Shown: positions 53,040 to 63,461, counted from the stretch's first letter. The stretch: DNA of 64,000 nt from Pyrodictiaceae archaeon (GCA_015521735.1 WANQ01000033.1:1-64000), one strand, 5' to 3'. The notes: a model not told the origin generated them from the sequence alone. Made by a program: numbers and translations.

Positions 53040-53783
53040 ATGGTGGTATATATGAGTGCACAGATAGAGAAGATAGAGTTAGACTTAACAAATGTACCAA
53101 TTAGACCTACTAGCAAAAAGGAGATACAGCAACTTGAAACAGCTCTAATAATAGGTACACTCTACAGACCTGAAGTAGTAGAATTAATACGTGACCCCTT
53201 AGAAAGAGCTACATGGGTTGATAGTTTAGCTGTTGCTGCAGCAGCCCTCGCTAGAGAGAAGGCTGGTTATACGATATCACAGATAGCTGAAGAAGTAGGT
53301 AGAAGTGAAGCAATGATAAGAGCACACTTACAAGGTAAAACAAAAGCTGGTAAACTCGTGAGAGAAACATATGAACTCCTTGCACGTGGTAAGTTGAAAC
53401 TAGTGGTACCATTTACTGGTGTACACTTAACAATTGAGGAGTATGAAAGACTTAAGGTAGCTGAGGAAGAAGTCAAAAAGCTAAGGGAGAGAATAAAAGA
53501 ACTTGAAAAGGAGAATGCTGAGCTTAAGAAGAAGCTCCAAGAAGCAGTACCTACTAAAGATATTGAGCAGAGAATAAAGGAATTTGAGGAAACACTTAAA
53601 GAACTTGAAAAAGAGAACGCTGAATTAAGGTCAAGACTTAAAGAACTTGAAGAAAAAGCATCAAAAGCTAAAGAACTCGAGGAAAAGATAGGAGAACTTG
53701 AGAAGCAGGTAGACAAGTTAAGGAAGGATTTAGAAGAAAAAGAACAAGTCATAGCTAATATTAAAAGGATTCTTGGATGCTAA
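53040..53783 (+). CDS. Helix-turn-helix protein with long coiled coil
   Basis: A 247-residue protein: an N-terminal helical domain with a helix-turn-helix (AGYTISQIAEEVGRSEAMIR, about 78-97), then a Glu/Lys/Leu coiled coil from about 140 to the end. HTH and dimerising coil suggest a DNA-binding regulator conserved in crenarchaea. The Met five codons in (MSAQIEK) is probably the true start. The Cys-rich gene at 53852 follows on the same strand. Confidence 0.8.
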   Translation: MVVYMSAQIEKIELDLTNVPIRPTSKKEIQQLETALIIGTLYRPEVVELIRDPLERATWVDSLAVAAAALAREKAGYTISQIAEEVGRSEAMIRAHLQGKTKAGKLVRETYELLARGKLKLVVPFTGVHLTIEEYERLKVAEEEVKKLRERIKELEKENAELKKKLQEAVPTKDIEQRIKEFEETLKELEKENAELRSRLKELEEKASKAKELEEKIGELEKQVDKLRKDLEEKEQVIANIKRILGC

Positions 53784-53851
53784 TCCTAAATAGAGAATAC
53801 GTTATATAAACTTTCTTCCAAAACATCTTTTTATCTAGGGAGACATACACA

Positions 53852-54238
53852 GTGCCATGTCCATACTATAAAAATAAGATGTGTACATCACCGTTACTTC
53901 CAGAACCTACTGATGCTATAGTAGTACCGAGTAGATGTCTCAGTGATGATAAGTACCGTACATGTAAATTCTACGTTGAGGAGAAAGAAGAACAATCTAC
54001 TTTAATAACCAGTACAATAGATGACGAGAAGCTTAAAGAACTTAGACCTTATCCTCCCATACATTACTTGGATACACCTATACGTTCAGGATGTAGTTTC
54101 TATAAGCTAATGAGTTATGGAGGCTACTTTATTGCCTACTGCGAGGTACTTGGTAGAATTCTTACACGACATGAGGCAAAACTTTGCGGAATGTACTGGA
54201 ATTCATGCCCTATAGCTAAGCAAGGATATAAAGAGTAA
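53852..54238 (+). CDS. Protein with duplicated four-Cys motif
   Basis: A 128-residue protein from GTG. Two Cys sets are visible: C3, C11, C29, C38 in the N-terminal half and about C82, C97, C112, C119 in the C-terminal half, both flanked by Pro/Tyr residues (MPCPYYKNKMC, NSCPIAKQGYKE). Such spacing could hold two iron-sulphur clusters or zinc ions. No known family comes to mind. It lies 68 bases after the coiled-coil regulator and may be its partner. Confidence 0.65.
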   Translation: MPCPYYKNKMCTSPLLPEPTDAIVVPSRCLSDDKYRTCKFYVEEKEEQSTLITSTIDDEKLKELRPYPPIHYLDTPIRSGCSFYKLMSYGGYFIAYCEVLGRILTRHEAKLCGMYWNSCPIAKQGYKE

Positions 54239-54279
54239 GTTATTAAGTTATCAATAGGTTATTGAAAAATAGATGTTAG

Positions 54280-54585
54280 CTAAATAGAGTTTAAGCTTAT
54301 ACTACTTTGCCCAATTAATGCAATAGGATATTCTGTATAGTCAATAAGTATTGTTCTAAGGTATTTGTCTATTACTTCCGGTACATTTAAACTCGTTGAG
54401 ACCATTCTACCGTTAATGAATACTGAAGGTACACTTAAATACTCTCTAGACGGTGATGGAATAACTATGACATAGTAATTAACAGGTTCTCCTGCAATAC
54501 CTCTAAGTATTAAAGCTAATGTTTTTGCTGTTTGCTCAGCTTTCTCGAACCCTTCAAGCATTGAAGCATATACTACAATATCCAT
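54280..54585 (-). CDS. Thioredoxin-like fold protein without CxxC
   Basis: A 101-residue protein with the beta-alpha-beta pattern of a small thioredoxin/glutaredoxin fold: MDIVVYASMLEGFEKAEQTA and VPSVFINGRMVSTSL, the second giving the cis-Pro strand. The active-site cysteines are absent, so it is not a redox enzyme of the usual kind. Function unknown. Confidence 0.5.
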   Translation of the reverse strand: MDIVVYASMLEGFEKAEQTAKTLALILRGIAGEPVNYYVIVIPSPSREYLSVPSVFINGRMVSTSLNVPEVIDKYLRTILIDYTEYPIALIGQSSISLNSI

Positions 54586-54641
54586 TTTAATTACCCATAT
54601 ATTTAGGCTATAAAGGCCTTACTTTTTAAGCATACTTAGTC

Positions 54642-55466
54642 TTGAAGAAAAATAGGGTAATTCCTAAGGATGGGGATACGTATATGAGTTTTAGCAGACT
54701 AGTTAACTTGTATTGGTGCCATGAAGAACCTATAACGATAATAGTTGATAGTATTGCTAAAATTAATGGCTTTTACCCCATTCTAGGAGTTAAAGGCCTC
54801 TTAGAGTACTCGCGTAGGGAGTTAAGTGAGGCAAAGATTCATTTACCCAAAAACCTTATACAGGGTAAAGGAACAATTAATGCTGTTTTCGTAGATAATG
54901 AGAACCTTGTTATAGCTACAGTTGCTACAATAACTTATGCTTTCATAGACTATATGGGATATCCTCCAAAGACTAGAATCTATTATACAAAAACTATTTT
55001 CGGAGATCCTAATACTATTGTGAACTCTTATAACATGTTAAAGGATTTAGGATTTAGGTTACCAGTAAAAGTAGTTGGGAAAATGTATAAGTCGGTACTA
55101 TTTCTTACACGTTATTCAAGAACACGTAGCCTATTTAAGGATAGAAAGATTATTCTATGGGCTATCTTACCCTTTTACATTGACAACGATGTAGCGGTCT
55201 TAGCAGAAACTTCTCTAAGATCCTTAGCAAGCCATTTAATAAGGGAACACAACATCAATGTAAGTGATGTAGGTATAGTCATATTCGTCCCCGATAGACT
55301 AGATGCTACTTTGCCTAAGAAACTAGTATTCAAGTGTAGGTCTGCTTGCGTGCTCGGAAGAGAATTTGTAGTAAACGAGCTATCTAAGATGATTGGTGAT
55401 TTAAAGACATGTAGTACTTGCAAATACTATGAATTATGCCTGAAGAAGTTGAAGAGAAATACTTAG
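54642..55466 (+). CDS. Unknown protein with Cas4-like cysteine layout
   Basis: A 274-residue protein. One Cys near the start (FSRLVNLYWCHEEP, about 28) and a C-terminal set CSTCKYYELC (about 258-267) give the spacing seen in Cas4/AdnB-type iron-sulphur nucleases. However, no PD-(D/E)xK active site can be found: the middle (VFVDNENLVIATVATITYAF) lacks the acidic and Lys residues. There is no CRISPR array or cas gene in the window. It may be an inactive relative or an unrelated iron-sulphur protein. The TTG start at 54642 follows a TATA-like TTTAGGCTATAAAGG. Confidence 0.5.
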   Translation: MKKNRVIPKDGDTYMSFSRLVNLYWCHEEPITIIVDSIAKINGFYPILGVKGLLEYSRRELSEAKIHLPKNLIQGKGTINAVFVDNENLVIATVATITYAFIDYMGYPPKTRIYYTKTIFGDPNTIVNSYNMLKDLGFRLPVKVVGKMYKSVLFLTRYSRTRSLFKDRKIILWAILPFYIDNDVAVLAETSLRSLASHLIREHNINVSDVGIVIFVPDRLDATLPKKLVFKCRSACVLGREFVVNELSKMIGDLKTCSTCKYYELCLKKLKRNT

Positions 55467-55473
55467 GAAAACC

Positions 55474-56454
55474 TTAACTAAGTTCTAGTTTCTGGCTTAG
55501 GGATTTAATGAAAACTAGTAGGAGAGGTAAGCCTAGGAAAATCATTGTACTAAGTACTAGTAGCCTTATGACCACTACTTCTTCGGGACTTAATACTAGG
55601 CTTAATCCATACTCTAGTCCTCCGCTAGCACCTGGTGTAGGTATCACACCCATAGCATTATAGAATAATAGTGCTTGAAAAGCTTTGTATAAGGTTATCT
55701 TACTGTTTACACTTAGTGATGCATAGTAAAATGCTAGTGTTAGGATGAAATACTTGGTTAGTGTTAAAGAGAGTACCGACATAATTATTCGGTGAGGTTT
55801 TACAGCTGTTACTACATTATTTATTGATGTTACTGCTGATAAGATAGTAGTTAACGCGTTTCTAATGAAGCCCTTAGAAGCTTTGTGAATACTCTCTAGT
55901 AGCTTCCTAAGTTTCTTTACTCTTGGTGCTAGGAATAGTATATTCCATGCAACAACATTGTATGTGGAGGTTAAGACTGCTACAATCGATAGAGGTAGTT
56001 TATGTAATGCTAATACTAGTGCGGGTATGTTGACCAACACTATATCCCAGTAGTCTTCAAATAAAGTAGTTATTACTGACTTCATGAGGCTAATACCATA
56101 AAAGGAGAGTATGAGTGCACGTGCTGGTTCACCACCTATAGATGAGGGTGTAGCTAATGCAACTATATTGCCCATAAGCCTTGCACGTAATGCGTCTATG
56201 AATTTTATTCTATGACCTATACTTTTCACTAACACCATTAATCTAAACGCATCAATTACATTTACCAACGCGAATAATGTTACCGATAACGCTATGTACT
56301 TAGTGTCAGCACTTAGTAATACGTATACATCAACATTAGTTATCAACATATATATTGCTAGAACTATTACTACCACGATAACGACTAGTACTAATTTTCG
56401 AAGTATGCTTAGTGAAAGAATAGAATGTGCTTCCTTACTAGTATTTAAAGACAT
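55474..56454 (-). CDS. Lysylphosphatidylglycerol synthase-like flippase (UPF0104)
   Basis: A 326-residue protein with about eight helices of the LPG_synthase_TM (UPF0104/YbhN) family. Typical segments are LRARLMGNIVALATPSSIGG with EPARALIL and AMGVIPTPGASGGLEYGLSL. In archaea such proteins are often linked to polyprenol-linked sugar or lipid transfer. It lies six bases from the release factor gene on the same strand. Confidence 0.85.
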   Translation of the reverse strand: MSLNTSKEAHSILSLSILRKLVLVVIVVVIVLAIYMLITNVDVYVLLSADTKYIALSVTLFALVNVIDAFRLMVLVKSIGHRIKFIDALRARLMGNIVALATPSSIGGEPARALILSFYGISLMKSVITTLFEDYWDIVLVNIPALVLALHKLPLSIVAVLTSTYNVVAWNILFLAPRVKKLRKLLESIHKASKGFIRNALTTILSAVTSINNVVTAVKPHRIIMSVLSLTLTKYFILTLAFYYASLSVNSKITLYKAFQALLFYNAMGVIPTPGASGGLEYGLSLVLSPEEVVVIRLLVLSTMIFLGLPLLLVFIKSLSQKLELS

Positions 56455-56460
56455 TTGACA

Positions 56461-57568
56461 CTAGCCTATCCTGTACCTAAGTATACCTACTAGGCCTCCA
56501 AACGTCTTCTTAATCCATTCTCCTTCAGGTATATCATCACTTATAAAGTATACTTTTGTACCATACTTCTTAGCTTCTTCTTCTATGAGTTCTGCATCAC
56601 TTCTTTCTTCATCAATTATTATAGCTTTTAATGCACCCATTTTTAATGCTTCAAGTACTTCTTCATCACCATAAACTATTAGTCCATCATCTTTAGCTAA
56701 ATGGTATTTGAACTCTTCTAAAGCTTTCAATGCCTCAACATACATTTGGCCTTGTATTAGATCGGAAGCCTTCATAACTAGTTCTCTAAGGCCAGCCTCT
56801 CCTTGATAGGACACATCAATTAGTTGTGGTAGGACTTTCTGCTTAAGCCTATAGTCAAGGTATCCTCCCTTAACGAAATCTTGTTTAGCGTATCCTGGTC
56901 CTCCAATTATTATACCCTTAAGCAATCCTTTCTCAAGTAATGGTAAGAAGTGCTTGGTAGCATGCTCTCCTACACGTTTGAAGAACTCTTCTACTAGTTG
57001 CTCAATAATTCTATCAAATCTTCTCTGACTTTGACCACCTTTATGGTGTTTACCTGGTACGTAGCCTTCTAGTTCCTCAAGAACCTTAAGTCTACTACCT
57101 TTAAGTAATCCTATTGTTGCAGCATCTCTCTCTATTATTATTATTCCAAATGTTTCTCTTTCTTCAACCATGTCTTCGAGGAATTCTGTATGGAACCATT
57201 TATCGGTTCTATAGAAGAATACTGGTACAGGATCAGGTGGTGCAAATACATAGCATATAAACTTCCCTGTATTCATGTCTTCTCCACAGAATACTACTAA
57301 ACCTGTATCTGGCGTCTTAGGAATCTTTGTTAACCTGTCAATAGCTGATGTTAACGCTCTCTGCACCGCATCACGTGTACGTTTAAGCTTAATGTTATCA
57401 GTTATAGATAGTTCCTGCCTTAACAAGTTTACTACGTCACTTATGGGTCTACCAGGAGGTATATATAGACTTAACAGTACGGTAGCCGGAGCACTCCATT
57501 TCTTCAATTCCTTGAGTAGCTCCTTTAATTGCCTTCTAGATATTTTTAGTCTCTCACTAAATACTCAT
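56461..57568 (-). CDS. prf1: Peptide chain release factor aRF1, start separated by a +1 frameshift
   Basis: The archaeal class I release factor ends translation at all three stop codons. The GGQ motif is [12 protein letters not shown], and NIKLKRTR takes the place of the NIKS stop-reading loop. In the coding frame the first usual start is a TTG at 57507, giving 348 residues and cutting off the conserved first helix. That helix ([20 protein letters not shown]) is encoded upstream in the same frame, but without a start codon. An ATG at 57568 stands where the gene should begin, in the other frame: ATG AGT ATT TAG. Skipping the T at 57559 joins it to the body, giving about 368 residues, the usual length. 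See findings. Confidence 0.9.
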
Positions 57569-57594
57569 CCCTCAAACCCCGGCTACTTTCATTT

Positions 57595-57615
57595 TCCTAG
57601 AGCTTAAAAGTTTAA
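57595..57615 (-). promoter_or_regulatory. Promoter of the release factor gene
   Basis: Read leftward, CTTAAACTTTTAAGC (about 57617-57603) is TATA-like and lies about 35-45 bases before the ATG at 57568, so the transcript would begin roughly 10-15 bases before that ATG. The leader also contains ATGAAAGTAGCC with a TGA five codons later in the ATG frame. This supports initiation in the 57560-57590 area and not at the TTG at 57507. Confidence 0.4.
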
Positions 57616-57657
57616 GGTGGCGAAAATTTTTAGTGAAAAGACGTCGAGTATTGCATC

Positions 57658-58095
57658 TTAAGTTGAGATGTAGAAGGCGTATTGTGTGGTAGTGGGTAGT
57701 ATTTGTCGTAACAACATTATTTGAGGCCGGTATATTATCAACTGTTTCGCCTTCTTATTAATATTAATATTAAGTATTCTTGAAACTATTTTTACTTCCA
57801 CTTCTCCTCTAATAACTCCTACACCTTCACCAAGTTCAGGTCTTATCTCAATTATTATAGGTAAATAAAGCTTGCTCCACTCCTCTCTAGGTATAATACT
57901 TGCTAAATACTCGAGCTCTCTTCTCTTAAAGTAATGAAGCGTTCCATCCCTTAACACAACATGTGGAAACTCTTGTTCAAGTAATTCTGACAATGCTACG
58001 CGTCTATATGGTAAATGCTTATTTACTATTCTAAGTTCTTTCTCCAAGTATTCCTCTATTTTACTAAGCTTTTCGAGATCCCCAGTGTACCGCAT
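57658..58095 (-). CDS. UPF0216 (DUF61) protein
   Basis: A 145-residue archaeal protein of the UPF0216/DUF61 family: NKHLPYRRVALSELL, VVLRDGTLHYFKRRELEYLA and YLPIIIEIRPELGEG are the family hallmarks. Function unknown. It follows atpD after seven bases in the ATPase operon and precedes the release factor. It is conserved and intact. Confidence 0.9.
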   Translation of the reverse strand: MRYTGDLEKLSKIEEYLEKELRIVNKHLPYRRVALSELLEQEFPHVVLRDGTLHYFKRRELEYLASIIPREEWSKLYLPIIIEIRPELGEGVGVIRGEVEVKIVSRILNININKKAKQLIIYRPQIMLLRQILPTTTQYAFYIST

Positions 58096-58102
58096 TTTTA
58101 AT

Positions 58103-58753
58103 TTATTCCCCTCCTCTCCTACGCTTTAATATCTCCTTTACTCTCTTAAGCCTAGTCTTTTCTTCACGTTCTCTCTCATCAAACATCATTTCAAGGTACT
58201 TTATCGTAGCTTCAAGTCTCGGTATTACTACGTGTTCTAAGATGTTTACTCTTCTTCTTGTTCTTAGTATCTCTTTTCCTAGCATTTCAAGTGTTTTCTC
58301 TCCTTCAGCTAGGTCTAAGAGTTTTGATACAATATCTATTGAACTTGACCTAATTGATTCAAGTAGTATACTTGTCGTGGGAGAAAGTATTGTTTTTAAC
58401 TGTTTGTATTCTTCTCTTAACCTTACATCAATAAAAGGTGCCTTAACACCCATTATATTCTTTGATGCTGCGTAAACATCTATCATTTGGGGAGAAGACT
58501 CTATGTACGCTTTTATGAAGTCACCGCTGTGCTGGAAGTTTAGAAGTGATATCCTGGTATAAATACTTGCTAACTTATCCATGATTTCTCTACGTGAATT
58601 AGCTAAAATTCTCATGTTATTTAGAAACTCTGCAACTAGTATTGTTAATCTTTCTCTAAGTATTCTATGTATTCTCTTAGCTAATGCTAGTCTTCTCTTA
58701 AGCCTTATTAACTCTATTTTCGTAGGCCTTACTCTTAGTATTTGCTGCGACAA
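58103..58753 (-). CDS. atpD: A/V-type ATP synthase subunit D
   Basis: A 216-residue coiled-coil rotor shaft subunit. The N-terminal VRPTKIELIRLKRRLALAKR and the C-terminal RRVNILEHVVIPRLEATIKY helices are the family hallmarks. It couples the A3B3 head to the membrane rotor. It is sixth in the leftward order E-C-F-A-B-D and 41 bases after atpB. Confidence 0.95.
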   Translation of the reverse strand: MSQQILRVRPTKIELIRLKRRLALAKRIHRILRERLTILVAEFLNNMRILANSRREIMDKLASIYTRISLLNFQHSGDFIKAYIESSPQMIDVYAASKNIMGVKAPFIDVRLREEYKQLKTILSPTTSILLESIRSSSIDIVSKLLDLAEGEKTLEMLGKEILRTRRRVNILEHVVIPRLEATIKYLEMMFDEREREEKTRLKRVKEILKRRRGGE

Positions 58754-58794
58754 TGTCTCCTCCCTTTAATGCTATTATTATGGTACTACCCGAA

Positions 58795-60222
58795 TTAGCC
58801 GGCTTTGACTTTCCCACGGTACTTGGGATGATACTTCTTGATTATATGGCTTCTTATCTGCTTTAATTCTTCTTCAGGTAGAATTGATAGAAGATCCCAT
58901 GCTAGATCTAGTGTTTGTTCTATAGTTCTACGCTCGTATTCTCCTTGATTTATGAATTCTCTTTCAAATCTATCAGCAAATTCTAGATACTTTCTTTCAC
59001 GTTCACTTAGTCCTTCAACGCCAACTATTACTGATAACTCTCTAGCATGTAGTCCTTCAGCATATGATGCATATAATTGCATGTATACATCTCTATGATC
59101 CTCCCTAGTCTTTCCAGGACCTATACCGTCCTTCATTAGTCTTGACAAGGATAATAGTACGTCGAATGGTGGGTATATTCCTTTTCTATGAAGATCTCTT
59201 GATAATACTAGTTGGCCTTCAGTTATATATCCTGTTAGGTCGGGTATTGGATGGGTAATGTCATCGTTTGGCATTGTTAGAATGGGCATCTGTGTTATAC
59301 TACCCTTCTTACCATGTATTCTACCAGCTCTTTCATATATTGTTGCTAGATCTGTATACATGTAGCCAGGATAACCTCTTCTTCCAGGTACTTCTTCTCT
59401 TGCAGCACTAAGTTCGCGAAGTGCTTCACAATAGTTTGTCATATCCGTCAATATAACTAGTACGTGCATGTCGTATTTCCATGCTAAGAATTCGGCTGCT
59501 GTTAAAGCTACACGTGGTACAGCTATTCTTTCTATAACGGGGTCTGATGCAGTGTTTATGAATGCTACAGTTCGCTCCATAGCACCTGTTCTACGGAAGT
59601 TCTCTATGAAGAATCTAGCGTCATCGAATGTTACACCTATTGCAGCGAATACTACTGCGAACTTCTCCTCTTTACCTTTAACTGTAGCCTGCCTTACTAT
59701 TTGAGCTGCTATCCTGTTATGGGGTAAACCTGAACCACTGAATATGGGTAGTTTTTGTCCTCTAACTAATGAGTTCATTCCATCTATTGCTGAAATACCT
59801 GTCTCAATAAACTCTGATGGAGGCATTCTGGATGCAGGATTAATGGGTGAGCCATGGATATCCATGTAGTCTTCTGGTACTATTTCAGGTCCACCGTCTA
59901 TTGGACGCCCCATGCCATCGAATATTCTACCTAGCATGTCTATTGATACAGGGATTCTTAGTGTCTCACCTTTAAATCTGACTTTAGAAGCTGTTAAGTT
60001 AACTTCACTAACACCACCAAATACTTGGATTACCGTGACCTCACGGCTAACATCTATTACTTGTCCTAGTCTCCTCTCACCAGACTCTAGTTCTACATCA
60101 ACTATTTCACCATACTTTATACCTGGTATGCTTTTTACAAATAACAATGATCCTCTAGCACTGGCTAGCTCAGTTGTTTCACGGACAAGCAGACTTGGAT
60201 GTCTTTCTAGCCCAGTTGCCAT
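58795..60222 (-). CDS. atpB: A/V-type ATP synthase subunit B
   Basis: A 475-residue non-catalytic nucleotide-binding subunit. It has [20 protein letters not shown] in place of a P-loop, as normal for B, and [20 protein letters not shown] (the SQIPILTMP-type region). It alternates with subunit A in the head. It starts six bases after atpA. Confidence 0.97.
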   Translation of the reverse strand: MATGLERHPSLLVRETTELASARGSLLFVKSIPGIKYGEIVDVELESGERRLGQVIDVSREVTVIQVFGGVSEVNLTASKVRFKGETLRIPVSIDMLGRIFDGMGRPIDGGPEIVPEDYMDIHGSPINPASRMPPSEFIETGISAIDGMNSLVRGQKLPIFSGSGLPHNRIAAQIVRQATVKGKEEKFAVVFAAIGVTFDDARFFIENFRRTGAMERTVAFINTASDPVIERIAVPRVALTAAEFLAWKYDMHVLVILTDMTNYCEALRELSAAREEVPGRRGYPGYMYTDLATIYERAGRIHGKKGSITQMPILTMPNDDITHPIPDLTGYITEGQLVLSRDLHRKGIYPPFDVLLSLSRLMKDGIGPGKTREDHRDVYMQLYASYAEGLHARELSVIVGVEGLSERERKYLEFADRFEREFINQGEYERRTIEQTLDLAWDLLSILPEEELKQIRSHIIKKYHPKYRGKVKAG

Positions 60223-60228
60223 GCATTA

Positions 60229-61989
60229 TCACCTACTTAATAGTTTTTCAAACTCCTTATCTATTTCATCCCATAACTTCTTAAACACAGGCTCATAATC
60301 CTTGTTTGGGATTTCCTTCATTCTTGCTATCCTTGCACGAACCTTTAAGTTCTTTATTTCGTCGACACTTACTCCTCTCTTAAGTGCTTCTAAGCCTCTA
60401 TGGTAGAATCTGAGTATAGTCTTCATCATTAAGTGTGCTTTCTTTGGTGGACAGTAAGTGTCTATCTCGTGGAAAGCGTTTTGCTGTAGGAAGTCCTCTC
60501 TAATCATTCTAGCAACTTCTAGTACTAGTTTATCTTCTTCTGGTAAGGCTTCTGTACCTACAAGTCTAACTATTTCTGCTAGTTCCGCTTCTTTCTGGAG
60601 AATACTCATTGCCTCTGTTCTAGCTTCTTTCCAATCAGCTGCTATATTTTCACGCCACCACTTCTCCACTATATCTATATAGAGGCTGTAACTAATTAGC
60701 CAGTTAATTGCTGGGAAATGTCTTCTATTAGCGAGCGCTACGTCTAAAGCCCAAAATACTCTGATGTATCTTAGTGTGTTCTGTGTAACTGGTTCACTGA
60801 AGTCTGCACCAGGGGGGCTAACTGCTCCAGCAATTGATAAGGAGCCTTTTCTTTCGGGTTTACCTAGAGCTATAACTCTACCAGCACGTTCGTAGAACTC
60901 TGCTAGTCTTGAGCCTAGATATGCTGGGAAGCCTTCTTCTCCAGGCATTTCTTCTAGTCTACCACTTATCTCTCTCATAGCCTCGGCCCAGCGTGATGTA
61001 GAGTCTGCTACCATTAGGACATTGTAGCCCATATCCCTGAAGTACTCGCCTATGGTTACACCTATGAATACGCTTGTCTCTCTAGCCGCTACTGGCATGT
61101 TACTTGTATTAGCTATGAAGACAGCCTTCTCCATTAAAGGCTTACCTGTTCTAGGATCAGTTAACCTTATGAAACTATGTAGGGCGTCCGCCATCTCGTT
61201 ACCACGTTCACCGCATCCAACATAGATGTTTAACTGAGTATCCGACCACTTTGCTAGTTGCTGTAGTGTAACTGTTTTCCCAGTACCGAATCCTCCTGGA
61301 ATAGCAGCTTTTCCACCCTTAGCTAATGGGAACATGTAGTCAAGTACTCTTTGACCAGTAACAAGTAGTTCTTCAGGATCAAGTTTCTTAGCGTATGGCC
61401 TAGGTCTTCTTACAGGCCATTTCTGCATCATGGTTAAGTCTACGTCTCCAGAACCAGTTCTTAACGTAACTATGGGTTCAGTTACTGTATAGTCGCCTTC
61501 ACTTGCAATCCATTTTACTTCACCTTTCACTCCTGGAGGAACCATTATCTTATGCTCTATAAGGCTAGTTTCCGGTACAACACCTATTATATCGCCTTCA
61601 CCGACGACATCGCCTACCTTAATCAATGGCTTAAAATGCCATTTCCTGTCTCTTGGGAGAGCTGGAGCCCTAACACCTCTAGTTATAAATGGTCCTACAA
61701 GATCCTCGATTCTCCTCAATGGTCTTTGAAGGCCATCATATATGGCTCCTACGAGACCTGGCCCTAATTCAGCTACAAGTGGATGACCTGTTCCAACTAC
61801 TTTTTCACCAACAGTTAATCCACTTGTATCCTCATATACTTGGATTATTGCTTTATCTCCTTCCAAGCCTATTATCTCTCCTATTAATGCTTCCTCTCCT
61901 ACCTCTACTACTTCATATACCATTGAACCAGACATTCCTTCAGCAATTACGAGGGGACCTGATATACGCCAAATCCTACCTACAACCAT
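60229..61989 (-). CDS. atpA: A/V-type ATP synthase catalytic subunit A
   Basis: A 586-residue catalytic subunit. The P-loop is GGFGTGKT (about 232-239), the catalytic Glu region [13 protein letters not shown] and the Walker B-type segment [20 protein letters not shown]. The archaeal non-homologous insert (about 110-200) is present, and there is no intein, which some archaeal atpA genes carry. Confidence 0.98.
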   Translation of the reverse strand: MVVGRIWRISGPLVIAEGMSGSMVYEVVEVGEEALIGEIIGLEGDKAIIQVYEDTSGLTVGEKVVGTGHPLVAELGPGLVGAIYDGLQRPLRRIEDLVGPFITRGVRAPALPRDRKWHFKPLIKVGDVVGEGDIIGVVPETSLIEHKIMVPPGVKGEVKWIASEGDYTVTEPIVTLRTGSGDVDLTMMQKWPVRRPRPYAKKLDPEELLVTGQRVLDYMFPLAKGGKAAIPGGFGTGKTVTLQQLAKWSDTQLNIYVGCGERGNEMADALHSFIRLTDPRTGKPLMEKAVFIANTSNMPVAARETSVFIGVTIGEYFRDMGYNVLMVADSTSRWAEAMREISGRLEEMPGEEGFPAYLGSRLAEFYERAGRVIALGKPERKGSLSIAGAVSPPGADFSEPVTQNTLRYIRVFWALDVALANRRHFPAINWLISYSLYIDIVEKWWRENIAADWKEARTEAMSILQKEAELAEIVRLVGTEALPEEDKLVLEVARMIREDFLQQNAFHEIDTYCPPKKAHLMMKTILRFYHRGLEALKRGVSVDEIKNLKVRARIARMKEIPNKDYEPVFKKLWDEIDKEFEKLLSR

Positions 61990-62009
61990 CTGACCTCGAC
62001 CTACATATT

Positions 62010-62372
62010 TTATCCAAGCTCTATTGAAATACCTAATACCTTACGAGCTTTATCAAGATAATATTTACGTGGATCATGTTTTCTTAATAATTGGGGTCCA
62101 GGTATGGGGATTATTATAGGATAAGTTGAAAACCTGTATTTTAGGATAAGGTCTTGGACATACTTACTGTACTCCTCTTCAACGATGAGTATTATCTTAG
62201 TATCAGGTAATGTTATCTTACTTACATCTTCTACTACTTCTTTTACTCTATTCTCTTCTCCTCTACTTACTGTATATATCTTGCCTATTCCAGTAAGTTT
62301 GAAGGGTAATGTGAACACTTCATCGCCTATCACTATTATTTGGGCCTTCTTTATATCCTTGCTCAATGCCAT
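62010..62372 (-). CDS. atpF: A/V-type ATP synthase subunit F
   Basis: A 120-residue central-stalk subunit with the Rossmann-like fold ([38 protein letters not shown]). It binds subunit D and regulates rotation. It starts directly at the end of atpC. Confidence 0.9.
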   Translation of the reverse strand: MALSKDIKKAQIIVIGDEVFTLPFKLTGIGKIYTVSRGEENRVKEVVEDVSKITLPDTKIILIVEEEYSKYVQDLILKYRFSTYPIIIPIPGPQLLRKHDPRKYYLDKARKVLGISIELG

Positions 62373-63455
62373 CTACCTTACAATTAATTCTTCAATGTAT
62401 TTTCTAACCATATCTAACGGTATGTTGTTCCATGTAATCCACGCCATTAATCTAAGTATTGCTAACTCGTTCTCCTTAAGCAATATGTAGTCTAGTACCG
62501 ATTGTACAGAGAACATGTTAGATAATAAGTTGTCGTGAACCTCCTTGTATAGTGCCTTAATTAGTGAAGCTTCTAAAGCTATATCACCAAGCCCTGAAGC
62601 AAGTGCCTTGGAAACAAGGGATGAAAGATAATAGTACGGGGTTGCTGATAGTATTTGAGATACCTTATCTGGGCTATCAGCTTCAACTAGCTCCACTAGT
62701 GTTTGCTCGCTGATATTCATTATTCTCTCAGAAAATGCTTGTTTAACTATGTTTTTAGGTATACCCAGTATAGAGCCTCTTAAGGCAACTCCAATACTAT
62801 ACAGGTCAGCAATAACGCCAACAGCCTTACGTAATAGGTAGTCTCGTTTAAAATACTTTAGAGTACTCCTATACACTAGGTCTACGTATGCTCTATCAAG
62901 TAGGCATTCGGTAAGCCATAATGCTTCTGTATCCTTTGATTCAAGTCTGGAAATCAGTGATGATATTACTTTAGCATAATCATTAAAACCTAGCTTGTAT
63001 ACTAGTTCAACTAGTTCTCTAACTCCACCCACATTATCAAACTGTTCTATCATACCCTTAATTCTAGCAACACCAAAAGGTACCTTAGTAACTACTTTCT
63101 TATCAAATACTATTCCTCTTAGAATACTCTTTATGTTAAGAACATCGTATTTTGAAATATACGCTAGTATGAATTCCCTAGCTTGTCTTGGAAGAAAGTT
63201 CCATAAGCTCATTACTTCGTCGTGTAAGTGACTCCATAGCTCTCTTTCAAAGTCATATATAGTTGCCTCAGGAGTTAGCTTTGTAGAAAGGTATTCGCCT
63301 ATAATATATTGTTCTAGTTCCAAAACCATGTCATATATCTTATTTTTACCTAGAAGACTTAGATACTTGCTTAAAGGTATGACTTTAGATGATCTACTTC
63401 TAACAAGTGCTGATACATAAGCGTATGCTGTCTTCTTATGTATTATGAAGCCCAT
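62373..63455 (-). CDS. atpC: A/V-type ATP synthase subunit C
   Basis: A 360-residue helical, funnel-shaped subunit linking the central stalk to the membrane ring. The family pattern YAYVSALVRSRSSKVIPLSK near the start and DVLNIKSILRGIVFDKKV in the middle are clear. Length is normal. It starts six bases after atpE. Confidence 0.92.
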   Translation of the reverse strand: MGFIIHKKTAYAYVSALVRSRSSKVIPLSKYLSLLGKNKIYDMVLELEQYIIGEYLSTKLTPEATIYDFERELWSHLHDEVMSLWNFLPRQAREFILAYISKYDVLNIKSILRGIVFDKKVVTKVPFGVARIKGMIEQFDNVGGVRELVELVYKLGFNDYAKVISSLISRLESKDTEALWLTECLLDRAYVDLVYRSTLKYFKRDYLLRKAVGVIADLYSIGVALRGSILGIPKNIVKQAFSERIMNISEQTLVELVEADSPDKVSQILSATPYYYLSSLVSKALASGLGDIALEASLIKALYKEVHDNLLSNMFSVQSVLDYILLKENELAILRLMAWITWNNIPLDMVRKYIEELIVR

Positions 63456-63461
63456 TGAACC

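Noticed and set aside
53267-53752. Leftward Ser-rich frame opposite the coiled coil
   Set aside because: It is an antisense artefact of the Glu/Lys/Leu codons of the coiled-coil protein.
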